Shown here piece after piece: positions 13,317 to 23,500 of a stretch of DNA of 64,000 nt (position 1 is its first letter; the number at the start of each line of letters is the position of its first letter). Both the position numbers and the translations under genes were made by a program. The notes beneath the pieces were generated by a model, which worked only from the letters and a program-made list of their open reading frames with translations, had not been told where the DNA came from and made no database searches. The stretch is from positions 2,294,001 through 2,358,000 of the forward strand of contig NC_016462.1 in NCBI RefSeq assembly GCF_000226115.1, written 5' to 3'. Origin of the DNA: Thermothielavioides terrestris NRRL 8126. Its lineage: Eukaryota; Ascomycota; Sordariomycetes; Sordariales; Chaetomiaceae.

Positions 13317-13337
13317 GGGGGGGGGGGGGGGGGGGGG
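13317..13337 (+). repeat. Homopolymer run of 21 G
   Basis: Twenty-one consecutive G residues lie two bases after the uso1 stop codon, in the presumed 3' UTR. It could also be a length-variable or sequencing-sensitive tract. Confidence 0.85.
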
Positions 13338-14262
13338 TCAGGGCAATATCCACTCAGGGTTGAGTTTATGAAAGAGGGCTTTTGATTGACATTGGACGGG
13401 GCTTCAAAAGCAGGCACTTATGCTTACCTTAAGATACGCATTTGCAGTGGGCACTACATGAATATAAAATGAGCGAGGATGCTGATGAATTGCGTCGGTT
13501 TTGGGGGTCTGCACGAGCTTGTGAGTTGCGGCCAAACAAGATGTTTTGATCGCTGGTACACTAAAATAAAGCCAAGGGTAAATGAACTCTGTTTGGCTAT
13601 GTAGCTCTAATTACACTCTCATCTACAATATCTAAGGCGCTCGACTCTGATGGAATTTCTAAACAGATTACATTGGCTGACAGTTGAAACTCTACATCTC
13701 TTTCCTGTTGATCTGGTTTAGCTGTATCTTGATATCACTGACGCTAATAATAAGCTTTTGATGCGGGTCTGCAGCCCGCTTCGCCAGCTGATTGACAATC
13801 ATTTTTCATCATCCAATACTACATTACACGACTGGCTTACTGTAACTATCTTACAGAGTGTTTAGTCGCTAATTACCTGCTTCCGGCTCCTCATGGCTGA
13901 GCTTTCGTTCTGAGCATCTTATAGAGGGCTAGTATCCTTGTGAGTCCGCTGTGGGGCCTATAGTTATACGCAGTACTTGGTGTGACTGGCGATGAATATC
14001 CGCTCGAGCGACGGGTTTAGACTCGTGATCAGCACGAGAGCGTAAGCTACGCTACAGACTCGTCTTTCGTAGTTATCCGGCGTATTCTTACGCTCGTGAG
14101 CGCTCCCCGTTGCTTGGGTCGACCCACTCAATCAATCGGTAAGTCGCTGCTCTCTAGGCTTGTGACTCGAAGCTTGAGATTTAAACCCATCCTGAGCCAT
14201 GAAGTAGGTAGATATGCAATCTTCAGTGTTTGGCGCGCTATCGAATCTTCGCGACCAACGAA
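13338..14262. other. AT-richer intergenic stretch, no gene seen
   Basis: About 0.9 kb of visibly lower GC than the flanking genes, between the convergent ends of uso1 and the guanylate kinase gene. It contains short inverted segments (for example CTCGTG/CACGAG near 14024-14039) but no coding frame that looks real. It may be old mutated repeat DNA; this is not proven. Confidence 0.5.
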
Positions 14263-14886
14263 TCAAGATGGACTGAATATGAAGTCTTCTAGATCCTGGA
14301 AAGCCTTGTCAAGATCATCGTTGACGATGATTTTGTCGTGCACACCTGTTTCCGCGTACGCCAGCTCGGTCCTTGCCCGAGCCAGTCTCCTCTGGATGCT
14401 CGCCTCATCCTCGGTTCCCCGGCCCCTCAGTCGGGCCTCGAGCGCTTCCAGATTCGGCGGCTTGATGAAGACAAAGCGCGGGTTGATCTGAGCATCCGGC
14501 TTGGACTGCTCCTCCTTCAATTGCTTGACGCCTACCATCTCGATGTCGAGCAGTACGACCGACCCTCTCGCAGTCTGGTCCATGACTGTCCGCTTGCTAG
14601 TCCCATAGAGATTGCCATTGAACTGGGCAAACTCGATAAAGGCACCCTTGGCGATGAGCGACTCGAACTCGTCTCGAGAAACGAAATAATAGGCTGAGCC
14701 GTCCACCTCGCCGGGCCTCGGCTTGCGAGTCGTGTGGGAGACGGTAGTTGCGAACGTGTCGGGATATGCGTCCATGAGTCTCTGACAGAGCGTACCCTTG
14801 CCGACGCCGGACGGCCCGGAAATGACGATTGGTCGGCGGTCAGTGGGGACTGTGGTGGGGCATGAAGGGTTACCAAAAAGGTCCAT
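14263..14886 (-). CDS. guk1: Guanylate kinase
   Basis: Cytosolic guanylate kinase, converting GMP and ATP to GDP and ADP. As a single exon from ATG at 14886 it encodes 207 residues. The P-loop GPSGVGKGT is at residues 24-32. The GMP-binding region follows: SHTTRKPRPGEVDGSAYYFV, then the downstream FIEFAQFNGNLYGTS, and the nucleotide-kinase segment SVVLLDIEMVGVKQL. The C-terminal segment KIIVNDDLDKAFQDLEDFI is typical of the family. The start is uncertain: a 10-nt first exon at 14965-14956 (ATGGCTCGTG, followed by a GTATGT donor) could splice to an acceptor before 14900, adding eight residues (MARVYGTR) in frame. The gene is divergent from the unrecognised gene at 15272. Confidence 0.95.
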   Translation of the reverse strand: MDLFGNPSCPTTVPTDRRPIVISGPSGVGKGTLCQRLMDAYPDTFATTVSHTTRKPRPGEVDGSAYYFVSRDEFESLIAKGAFIEFAQFNGNLYGTSKRTVMDQTARGSVVLLDIEMVGVKQLKEEQSKPDAQINPRFVFIKPPNLEALEARLRGRGTEDEASIQRRLARARTELAYAETGVHDKIIVNDDLDKAFQDLEDFIFSPS

Positions 14887-15271
14887 TCTAGTTCCGTACA
14901 CTGCACTTGAGCTGAGGGGAGCTGAGGGGGAAGAGAAGCCTGGAGATGAACATACCACGAGCCATGAGCGCGTTGGGATCGAGAAACGCGTGCGTGTCCG
15001 TTGCGCGTTGAGCGAGCTGCTGCACAGAGGGAGAACGTGCGCCACGTCATTGGTTGCTGCGGTGACCGGCCGATTAAGTGGTCGTTGGTTTTGGCCGAGC
15101 TTGGCGTGTTCCTGACATGCTTGCGGTCGCGCCGAGTGTCAACATCTGCCGTGTGGGGGATGCTTGGGGCAGGTAAATAAGCCATCGCAAACAGAACCCA
15201 TTTGTGCAATCTCTCTTCTGCCACCACTTTGCAAACCCCGCCAACATTGACCTCGGCATCCCGCTGCTGCA
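14887..15271. promoter_or_regulatory. Divergent promoter region, guk1 and 15272 gene
   Basis: A 385-bp spacer between divergent starts. A possible upstream first exon of guk1 lies at 14956-14965. I could not assign any other elements. Confidence 0.45.
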
Positions 15272-16475
15272 ATGGCCACCGAATCCGAAACCGAGCAGCT
15301 CAAGAGGCAATGCCTCGCTTATCTGGACGACGTACTCAACCGCATCGACAGCTTCGACAGCGACGTCTACATTCTCGGGGACGAGCACCTGACGTCTCTG
15401 GGCATCCGCCGGGCCGAGGCCCTCGACATTGAGGAACAGGCCGTCGATTTTGGCCCCCGGTTCTTTTCTCCTCGGTTCACGCTCGAGCAGGCCCGACAGA
15501 AGACGGCCGACTTCATCCGCGACTACAGGGACTATCTCGGCGACCCTGATTGGCCCAAGAGATGCCGGCGTGGCTCCTTTGTAGATTCCTGGGAGGACCA
15601 TCCGGGACCGCACGACCCGGAGGAACCGCATCCGCTCTGCTGTCCTGAGCAAGACGCAGAGTTCAGGCTGCGCTGGTTCCTTGACGTGTTGGGCGGCGAA
15701 TATTATCGTTCGGATGGCGACTCGCCGAACCTGGGCGTCTGGGAGGGCTCGGTTTGGCGATACCGGCTGTGAGTCTCCTCTGTCTCCTCCGCATCCTGTC
15801 GGCCCTGTATGAGCGCTCGATCAGAGTCGAACTGACTTGTGCCGGTAGTCAATGCAATCTTGTTCCGGACTCAATGAACAATCTCCCGGGTCACTTCGCC
15901 GACTTTGTCAGAGTTGGAACTCCCCCGCGCCGCTACGTATATTACGCTATCGGCGCGTTCGTGATCCAGGATCCGTCTACCGAGTTGCCACACATTGGGG
16001 GAGCGGTGATTGACTCTACAGAAGCTGGCGAGGGCGAGGTGCTACGGAGCGAGGTGGCCGCTGCCGTTGGGCTCCTCCGACACCAGTTCCGTCGAGGCGA
16101 CTTTTGCCAGAACCACACTCTGCCTGTGAGCGCCTGCTCAATACTCTCTGCTTTCTTCTGACCCTTGCTAATTTCCGTCTGAATCCAATCACGGATTGCC
16201 AGGCCATCGTCTTCTCCTTCCAACACGACAGGTTTGGGCGAGTGACCCAGTTCCACTTCGATGGCAGGTCACTTATCCTGCGGCAGTCCCGGCTGCTCGA
16301 CTTCCGCAGCGACGAACCGACCACGGATGCGTACCACATGATCCGGTGGTTGGCCAACCGGCCAATTGGTGAGACAAGGTTCCGTCAGGTGGCGGCGGAC
16401 GAAACGGAGGAAAATGAGGTGCAGGACGTTGACAAGGCCGATGGCAAACTGCCTATTCCAGTCCGCGGGCCGTGA
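15272..16475 (+). CDS. Unrecognised fungal protein, 348 residues
   Basis: Three exons, 15272-15768, 15849-16125 and 16203-16475, join in frame with good GTGAGT/GTGAGC donors and CAG/TAG acceptors. The product starts MATESETEQLKRQCLAYLDD, is acidic and has no signal peptide or membrane segment. It contains two Cys in PLCCPEQDAEFRLRWFLDVL, but no recognised metal site. The C-terminal half (IVFSFQHDRFGRVTQFHF, QSRLLDFRSDEPTTDAYHMI) reads like a folded domain; I recall similar lineage-specific Sordariomycete proteins without known function but cannot name a family. Its stop overlaps by about 23 bp the end of a relic gene on the other strand. Intron structure and clean frame suggest a real gene; function is unknown. 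Confidence 0.7.
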
Positions 16476-16896
16476 CTGACGCATCAGTGGCATTCCCCAC
16501 CTTGCACAGCACTCCGTCAGTCCTGGCTTCGCAGACGGGATCGTTGGGCAGTCCTGGCCGGAAGCTCTGCCGCGTCGGCATCCACGCCAGTCGAGGGCCG
16601 ATGCCAGAACAGAGAGTCGTGGTGACTAGGAGGTGCACCAAGGCCAAGTTGACAATCTCTTCGTCCTTGGACCTGTCCTTTTCCGGCGCCAGGCTCTCCG
16701 GGCTGATGACGTCCAAGTGCTTTGCCGCGAGCAGACTCGATGCGGAAGAGCCCGATGCCGGCGGAGACGGGGTCCTCGGCTGCTTCGGCGGCGTCGCGGG
16801 CCGCTGGGACGCCTGCTCCTGAATGGAGAGGCGGCCGAGCTGCTCGCTCAGGCCCGCTTCCTGCGCGCTGGCGGCTTCTTTCCTCCGCGTCTGCTG
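16453..16896 (-). pseudogene. Truncated relic resembling Sordariomycete PD-(D/E)XK nuclease-like proteins
   Basis: The minus-strand frame encodes a Gln/Ala-rich stretch (SEQLGRLSIQEQASQ), a Pro/Ser linker (PPKQPRTPSPPASGSSASS), then LDVISPESLAPEKDRSKDEE and NLALVHLLVTTTLCSGIG, WMPTRQSF and VCEARTDGVLC, ending at 16453. From memory this order (coiled coil, proline linker, then a domain with an E-A-R-x-D-G strand) matches a multi-copy fungal family annotated as PD-(D/E)XK nuclease-like. In that family the D-G strand is followed by an L-x-E-x-K strand; here the frame stops before it, so a catalytic core would be incomplete. No start codon or upstream exon could be fixed; 16896 is a possible exon start after a CAG acceptor. 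Family assignment is inference. Confidence 0.4.
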
Positions 16897-18153
16897 CGCT
16901 CTCGACCTCCTTCAGCGTCTGAGGTTGGCCAGGTGTGCCAATCGCCAATGGTCTCCTGAGCATGCAGTTGGTCCCTGGCGCTAAACACTCGCAGATGCAG
17001 GCGGGTCGGTGGACCAGCGCCAACAAACAGTGCACTGCTTGGCAACCTGGAAACGTTGGGCGAGACGCGGGGGCTTTTTGTGCCAGCGGTTGGATTGCTG
17101 CTGTTTTTGTTGTTTTGTTTTTGGCGCTGAAAGTCCGGCCTGGGGCCACGCAGTTGGGCCCACGAGATGCCTGTGGCATGTGTGGACGCGCTGAGCTGGA
17201 TATCCACTCCATTGCAGAAAGAGAGGGCCTCCCTCCCGTCGAACAGTCCACACAGCGACTCTAGCCCGTACGGCGCCCTTGGTGGCGTACCAACCGCCAT
17301 GTTAGCCGCCTCCCTCCCCTCCATTTAGGAGGGCCTGCAGGCCGAAGTGTACCAAGGCGACTGCCTCCCCGCCAGCTCCTGCGAGCGGCTCCTCCAGCCT
17401 GTCTTGCCAGGCTGGTTCATAGCCGGTGATTCGGCTTGCTAAGCCGCTAGCGTTGCCACAGCAATAGAAGGTAATAACTAAAGGAAGAAACAGAGACAGA
17501 AACAGAGAGAAAGGAAAAGGAAAGACAGACTTCACCTCCTCCCGCACTCTGAATCCGAGTGCGATACTTCGCCTCATGAAGTTTCAAACTTCCAGGCTTC
17601 TTTTATTTTTAGCTAGTAAGTCATTCCTCTAGTGATTTATATGGCAAGATACTGAACGTTATCATGATCCACATTGCGAACTCCACCAAACCAACTGGAA
17701 ATCGAATCCAATCCACCATACCACAATTCAGTATCACCAACCTGCGGTTTAATCCACCACCCTGCGTTCGAACCACGGCACTGCGTTCGAACCGCGGCCG
17801 CAATGGATAGTTATCCAGGCTCCGATCAACAACAACAACATCCACACGTCGCCTTCAACCCAGCGATTTTACTCGCTCCAGTTGCAAAGGCACGCTAAAT
17901 TCTTATGTAAGCGGCTGTAGTCAACGGGAATGGGATCTAACTCGGTCTGGCAAAAAAACATCAGCGAGTGGCGAGGCCTCGGGTCCACACCCAGTTAGTG
18001 TGAAGAAAAATCAGCTTTTAACTTGATCACCAAAAAGGGCAATCTGCCTGGTACCCGCCGTTAGTCCAATGAAGAACGACTACAGAATCAATCATTCATA
18101 AAATTTCAAACCGCACAAAAAGCAAGAGCAAAAAAATAAAGAGTAACTGAGCG
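16897..18153. other. Gene-poor stretch, possible old repeat material
   Basis: No supported gene. It includes a T-rich patch near 17098-17125, a purine-rich patch at 17480-17525 (AGAAACAGAGACAG-like), and an AT-richer end near 18000-18140 that serves as the PRMT3 upstream region. Short open frames on the minus strand look like non-coding translation. Confidence 0.45.
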
Positions 18154-18249
18154 ATGGCCGAAGCCTGCCCGCGCGCGTCTGACTCCGAGTCGGTCTCGTC
18201 GTCCGACAACGAGGAGAACTGGCTCAACAGGCCCAGCGCGCGCGTGGGA

Positions 18250-18280
<31 letters not shown>

Positions 18281-20064
18281 ACGACGACGAACGGGAGGAG
18301 GTCTCGGTCGTGTCGCTGTTCGACGACCGCGTCTTCCCCGACGCGCCGTCCATGCTGGCCTACTGCCGGGACAAGTTCGGCTTCGACTTCGTGGCCGTCC
18401 GCGACCGGCTCGCCCTCGATTTCCACGGCTGCGTGCGGCTGGTGAATTTCGGTGAGTTGGCCCCCCGGCCCCCCGGCCCCGTTTGTCTCGGCCGGCCTGG
18501 AGAGTAAGGGAATCGACGATTTGCTGATTTGGGGGCCGGTGGATGATGGTGCCTGGTAACCAGTGCGGCGGAGTGTGAAGGACGGCGCGGAGCTGCCGGC
18601 GGAGATCGGGGCGGATCACCTGGCAGATGACAAGCTGCTGATTCCGGTGCTGGAGGATGATGCATTGATTTTCTGTCTCGACGAGCTGCCCGAGCCGCAG
18701 CCTGGGGCGGCTGCGGGGGAGGAGAAGGGCAAGGCGGCAGGCGACGGCGACGGCGAAGGGCCGCTGGTGGACGAGCTGCTGCGGAAGAACGCGCAGCTGC
18801 AGGCCGAGCTGGAGCGGCTGGCCAAGCAGTTCACCAACTACCGGCTGGCGGTCGAGCAGACGCTGGACAAGCGCTGGGGCGTGGACGAGGAAAACGAGAA
18901 GGCCGAGGCCTCCCAGACCGCTGCTGCTCCTGCTGCGGCCGACAAGAAGGACGAGAAGGACGAGTCGGCATACTACTTCGAGTCGTATGCCCACAACGGT
19001 GAGCGCCGATTCCCGCCTCTTCTTTTTTCAAACACACACAGACCACGCCTATTAAATCCCGCCCAGACATCCACGAGACCATGATCAAGGACGGGGTGCG
19101 CACCGACGCGTACCGCGACTTCATCTACGGCAACAAGCACCTCTTCGCCGGCAAGACGGTGCTCGACCTCGGCTGCGGCACGGGCATCCTGTCCATGTTC
19201 TGCGCCAAGGCGGGCGCCGCGCGCGTGCTGGCGGTCGACAACTCGGCCATCCTGGACCGGGCGCGCGAGAACGTGTTCCGCAACGGGCTCGACGGCACCA
19301 TCACGTGCATCCGCGGCCGCATCGAGGACGTGGTGCTGCCCGTCGCGCAGGTCGACGTGATCGTGTCCGAGTGGATGGGCTACTGCCTGCTGTACGAGGC
19401 GATGCTGCCGTCGGTGCTGTTCGCCCGCGACCGCTACCTCCGCCCGGGGGGGCTGCTCGTGCCCAGCCACGCCAGCATGTGGCTCGCCCCCGTGGCCGAC
19501 GCCGAGTACCTGGCCGAGAACGTCGACTGGTGGCGCGACGTCTACGGCTTCGACATGCGCGCCATGCAGGCCGGCATCTACAGCGACGCGCGCATGACCG
19601 TCATGCCGGCCGACGCCGTGTGCGGCGAGCCCTGCGCGTTCCGGATGCTGGACCTGCACACGGTCAAGGCCGAGGATCTGGTGTTCGAGGCCAAGTGGCG
19701 GACCGCGCTGTCGGACAAGGCATCCGAGGCGCTGGACGGCTTCCTGGTGTGGTTCGACATCTTCTTCGGCGAGAGCCGGCAGGAGGTGGTCGAGGCGACG
19801 CTCACGGCGAAGAAGTGGGCATCTGCCGGGCGGGAGCGCGTGGCCTTTACCACGGGGCCGTTCGGCACCGAGACGCACTGGAGGCAAGGCCTGTTCTTGA
19901 TCGACAAGACGAAGGCGAAGGAGGTCGAGGTTGCGCCGGGGAAGACGCTGACGGGCGAGATTGCCTATACCATTCCCGATGGCCACGCCCGCGGTCTCAA
20001 CATCAAGTTGACCTGGGGACTAGAGGGCGGTGACCGGCAGAGCCAGACATGGCTGCTACACTGA
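18154..20064 (+). CDS. rmt3: PRMT3-type protein arginine N-methyltransferase
   Basis: Type I arginine methyltransferase of the PRMT3 class, which methylates ribosomal protein S2 in characterised species. Exons 18154-18451, 18564-18998 and 19067-20064 give 576 residues. The N-terminus has an Asp run (residues about 34-45) and then VVSLFDDRVFPDAPSMLAYC, which aligns in position with the PRMT3 C2H2 finger, but the zinc-binding cysteine pair is absent. A helical segment (LRKNAQLQAELERLAKQF) precedes the core. Core motifs: VLDLGCGTGILSMF (SAM site) near 275, the double-E loop SEWMGYCLLYE near 345, and the THW loop THWRQGLFLID near 514. The C-terminal beta barrel is complete. It converges on the OPT transporter, with 212 bp between stops. 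Confidence 0.95.
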
Positions 20065-20276
20065 GAGATTCAGGGTATCTATAGAAGACTGCCTGGTGTG
20101 GTCGTCTCTAGGTGCCGCCGATAGATGGCAGGGCGACTTACGCCTCAATACGTCCAATGCTGAGAGAGTTTCGCTCCCGCTTGACTGAAATCAAGAATGA
20201 GGTAGGTGATCTATCCAAAACGCCCTGCTGATGCAAACCACACATGCCCAAACTCCCAAGTTCAACCGATATCCCA

Positions 20277-22702
20277 TCAAAGATAAGGAACACCCACGCT
20301 CTGCATGATCAGGTTCACAATGCTCAAGAACCCTTCACCAAGAATGAAACCCTGGTTTCCAGCTGTCAGTAACCTTGTCGGCCAGCAGGGCAGCGCAACG
20401 ATAACCCAGCAGACTCACCGAAGCCAACACGATCAGCGGCGTGTCCTGCCATCCCATGACAAACCGCCACCACCAGCCGAGCAGGCCGCCGACCGTCCTC
20501 GCCAGGGTGAACGACGGGACGTTGTACATGCCCACGGCAACCGCGATGCCGCCGGGGATCAGGGCGTGCCAGCGACTGCCCGCCGTCTGGGTGCGCACGG
20601 CCGTCGTGGCAGCAAACAGCACGGCCGCGCCGATGGACCATTCCTTGGCCATAGGCGGCAGCCCCTTGCCCGTGACAAGCCGGGCGGTGAAGATCCAGAC
20701 GTAGCCGGTCGGGACTTGGAACAAGTCGCCGGGGATTTGGTATACCCTGCATAGATAGAGGCAGGAGTTGGTTAGTTAATTGCTTCGAGGTCAAGACAGA
20801 CGAACGACTTGGAAAGAAGGAACAGACGACTCACGATGTGTACAGCCGGTAGATGAAGGCGCTGACCACGGCGCCCACGGTCGCGCCGATGACCTGTCCC
20901 CAGAACTGCGCTTTGGGGGCCGCGCCCAGCAGATGCCCCGTCTTGAGATCCTGCATCATGTCGCCCGCCTGCAGCGCGCCCGCTTCGGACACGGCACCGG
21001 CGACCAGGTTGATCAAGACACTGGACTTGTTCGACTGCGGGACGATCAGGGCAAAGAACAGCTGGGCAAGCTTGCTGATGCCCGAGACGGGGTTCAGGTC
21101 GGTCTCGCCGAGGGCCCGCACGCCCATGATGCTCAGCACGAGGGCCATGAACACGGCCGTGATGGTCGCGTAGAGCGGGACGAGGTCGCCAAACACGATG
21201 TGAATGCAAAGGATGCAAAAGAGGATGGAGAGCACCAGGCCGACGACAACGATGCGGTCGCTGACCTGCTGGTCCAGTGGCGCGTCGTCCTCCCCGTCTT
21301 TCTCCTCCTCGAGTTCGCCGAGCAAGGAGTTGGCGTCTTCGTTGTAGGAAGCAGTGCTGCCCGCGGGCCCAGATGATGCGAGGGCAGCACTGCCATCAGC
21401 ATGAACGTCGACGGGCACGTACCCCGCATGCGACTTCCGACGCAACAGCGTCTTCACCCTGCCGGTGATGAGCCGGAAGCGAAGGGCACCTCGCTGCTGG
21501 GCGAGGTACTGACTCGCCGAGCGGAACGCGAGATAGCCCAGGCTGACGACGGCATCGGCCAGCATGATGGCCAGCGAAGTCCACACGATCCACCCCTTGC
21601 TCCCGTTCTCCCAGTCGTCCACCGGGCCTGGCGCCCACCCACGGCTCTTGGCCAGCGGCGAGAGGACGCCCCAGCCGACGACAGCACCCAGCAGCATATG
21701 CAGCGTCGTGGCGGGTCCCATGATGATGCCCTGGCCGACGTACGCCAAGCTCGGGTTGAGCGTCCACAGCCAGGTGCTCGCGGCGACCGAGCCAAAGATG
21801 GGGATGTTCCGCAGCACGGGAACGAAGTAAGTCGCAAATGTGAACACGCCGGAAATGAAAAAGCAAACCAGCAGCAGGCGCACGTTCCGCCGCCAGGACT
21901 CGGCGTTGCGCGTCGACTCCCCCTCCCCACTCACCGGCTGCACCACCACCGTCTCATCCTCATCCTCCCCAGCCGGGGCAGCAGCCAAGCTCGCAAACCC
22001 CGACGCGGCCGCCACCCCCTTCCCATCCGGCCCATCGCCACCACTACCACCACCACCATCATCCCTCGTCTGGCCATGCAACACGCTGATCAGCACCGCC
22101 GTGCTAAACCCGCTCGGAAACCGCAGGCGCTCCCTGATGAGGACCTGCCTGCGCAGGGGCACAGCAAACACGACACCAAAATAGCACAGCCCCAAGCTCC
22201 ACAGCACGAGCTTTCCGAGGCCGAGCACGATGGGCCCGCGCTCCTCGGGGGCGAGCAGGTAGTTCATGGCGGGCAGGACGCCGACGAAGCCGCAGCCGAG
22301 GGGCATGATGGCCATGCTGCCGGCGACGGTCTGCACGAGCACGTTCTCGACGGGCGAGAAGGGCGGGCGCAGCCCGTCGTCGCCCAGGCGCGCGCGCAGC
22401 AGGCGGAACACCCCGAAGCCCAGCAGGCTGGCCGGCATCGTCATCGTGCTGACCCAGCCCGTCTGCAGGCCGAAGTACATGTTGGAGAAGCAGATGACGA
22501 GGCCGACGGCCAGGCCGACCAGCACGCCGCGCGCGGTGAAGGACTGGCCGGGGATTTTCCGGGGGCGTGGTGGCCGCGGGGTGGTGGTGGTTGTGGGGAG
22601 GGGTGCCAGCAGCGGACTGCTGCTGTCGGCCGTGTCCGGGGTCATGGCTGTTGACGAGTGAGAGGACGACGGAGCAGGTGAGGAGGGTTTGCGCCGCGGC
22701 AT
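20277..22702 (-). CDS. OPT-superfamily transporter (YGL114W-like)
   Basis: Multi-pass membrane transporter of the oligopeptide transporter superfamily; substrates for this branch are not established. Exons 22702-20835, 20746-20419 and 20351-20277 give 756 residues. After a Ser/Thr/Pro-rich N-terminus, SFTARGVLVGLAVGLVICFS and SNMYFGLQTGWVSTMTMPA form the family signature at the first transmembrane pair. Later hydrophobic segments include the VLVQTVAGSMAIMPLGCGF region and AISALISLLF-like helices, with a long polar loop near 21290-21400 (GELEEEKDGEDD). The short last exon reads GFILGEGFLSIVNLIMQSVG and closes the expected final helix, which supports the two terminal introns. The start at 22702 (MPRRKP) is preferred over an upstream in-frame ATG at 22762. 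Confidence 0.9.
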
Positions 22703-23500
22703 GGCGTGGTAGTGGGGATAAAAGCAGAGTGAAAAGAAAGACCGCCGACGCTTTCTCTGCACTACATAGATGGTAGATGGCGTTGGTCTAAGGGACTGGG
22801 AATGAGTGACGGTAGGTGGAGGGAGTTGAACAGTGAGGAGTGAAGAAGTCAGCGATGCCGAAGGCGTGGATTAATAAGTCGGAGAACAAGGGCGCCAATC
22901 AGGATGTGATACCTAACCCGCGCTCACATCCATCTAACCGAAAAAGGCAGGCAGTGCTTGATCGTTCTCCAACGCTTGAGGCAGTATGACTGTGTCAAAT
23001 GACGAAACTACTAAATACATAGGTGCAGAGGTACAAATCAGGCTTCCAACTCTCTCGACTGTCATGTGTCTAGTGAAGATGGGCGTTCGAAGGGCGGTCG
23101 GCGAGTCTGGTTGTGGTAGGACTCTGAGTCTGCAGCCAAATTGGGCAACTCACGGGCTAGCCATAAGCCTATAACAGCCGTCTGGGACTTGAAAGCCCTC
23201 TGTCGTGAACCTGAACCAAACACAGAATAGAGAACACCAAACACCACACCGTGTTGTTGCAGCAGCAAAATGATATATATTCTCTCCCCTTAATCCTGTC
23301 TTTTCTCCCACTCGGTTGATGCTCTGCGCCTTCGTTGGCGCCTCTTCCGATCCGTGGCTGCCCATGCAGATAGTATGCACGTACACAAGTATTCCTACAC
23401 CATCGCGCCGCGATCCATGCAACACCCCCATCTAAACAAACTGCTGTGTAAAACCAACCCATTAACTCTTATTGTTAGAGACATCAGAAACCCCGACCCA
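22703..23500. other. Intergenic between OPT promoter and Rav1 3' end
   Basis: About 0.8 kb; no coding region seen. It contains the upstream region of the OPT gene and downstream sequence of rav1. Confidence 0.5.

Noticed and set aside
18973..19986. 337-codon minus-strand frame opposite PRMT3
   Set aside because: Antisense shadow of the methyltransferase core; composition is typical of a reversed GC-rich gene.
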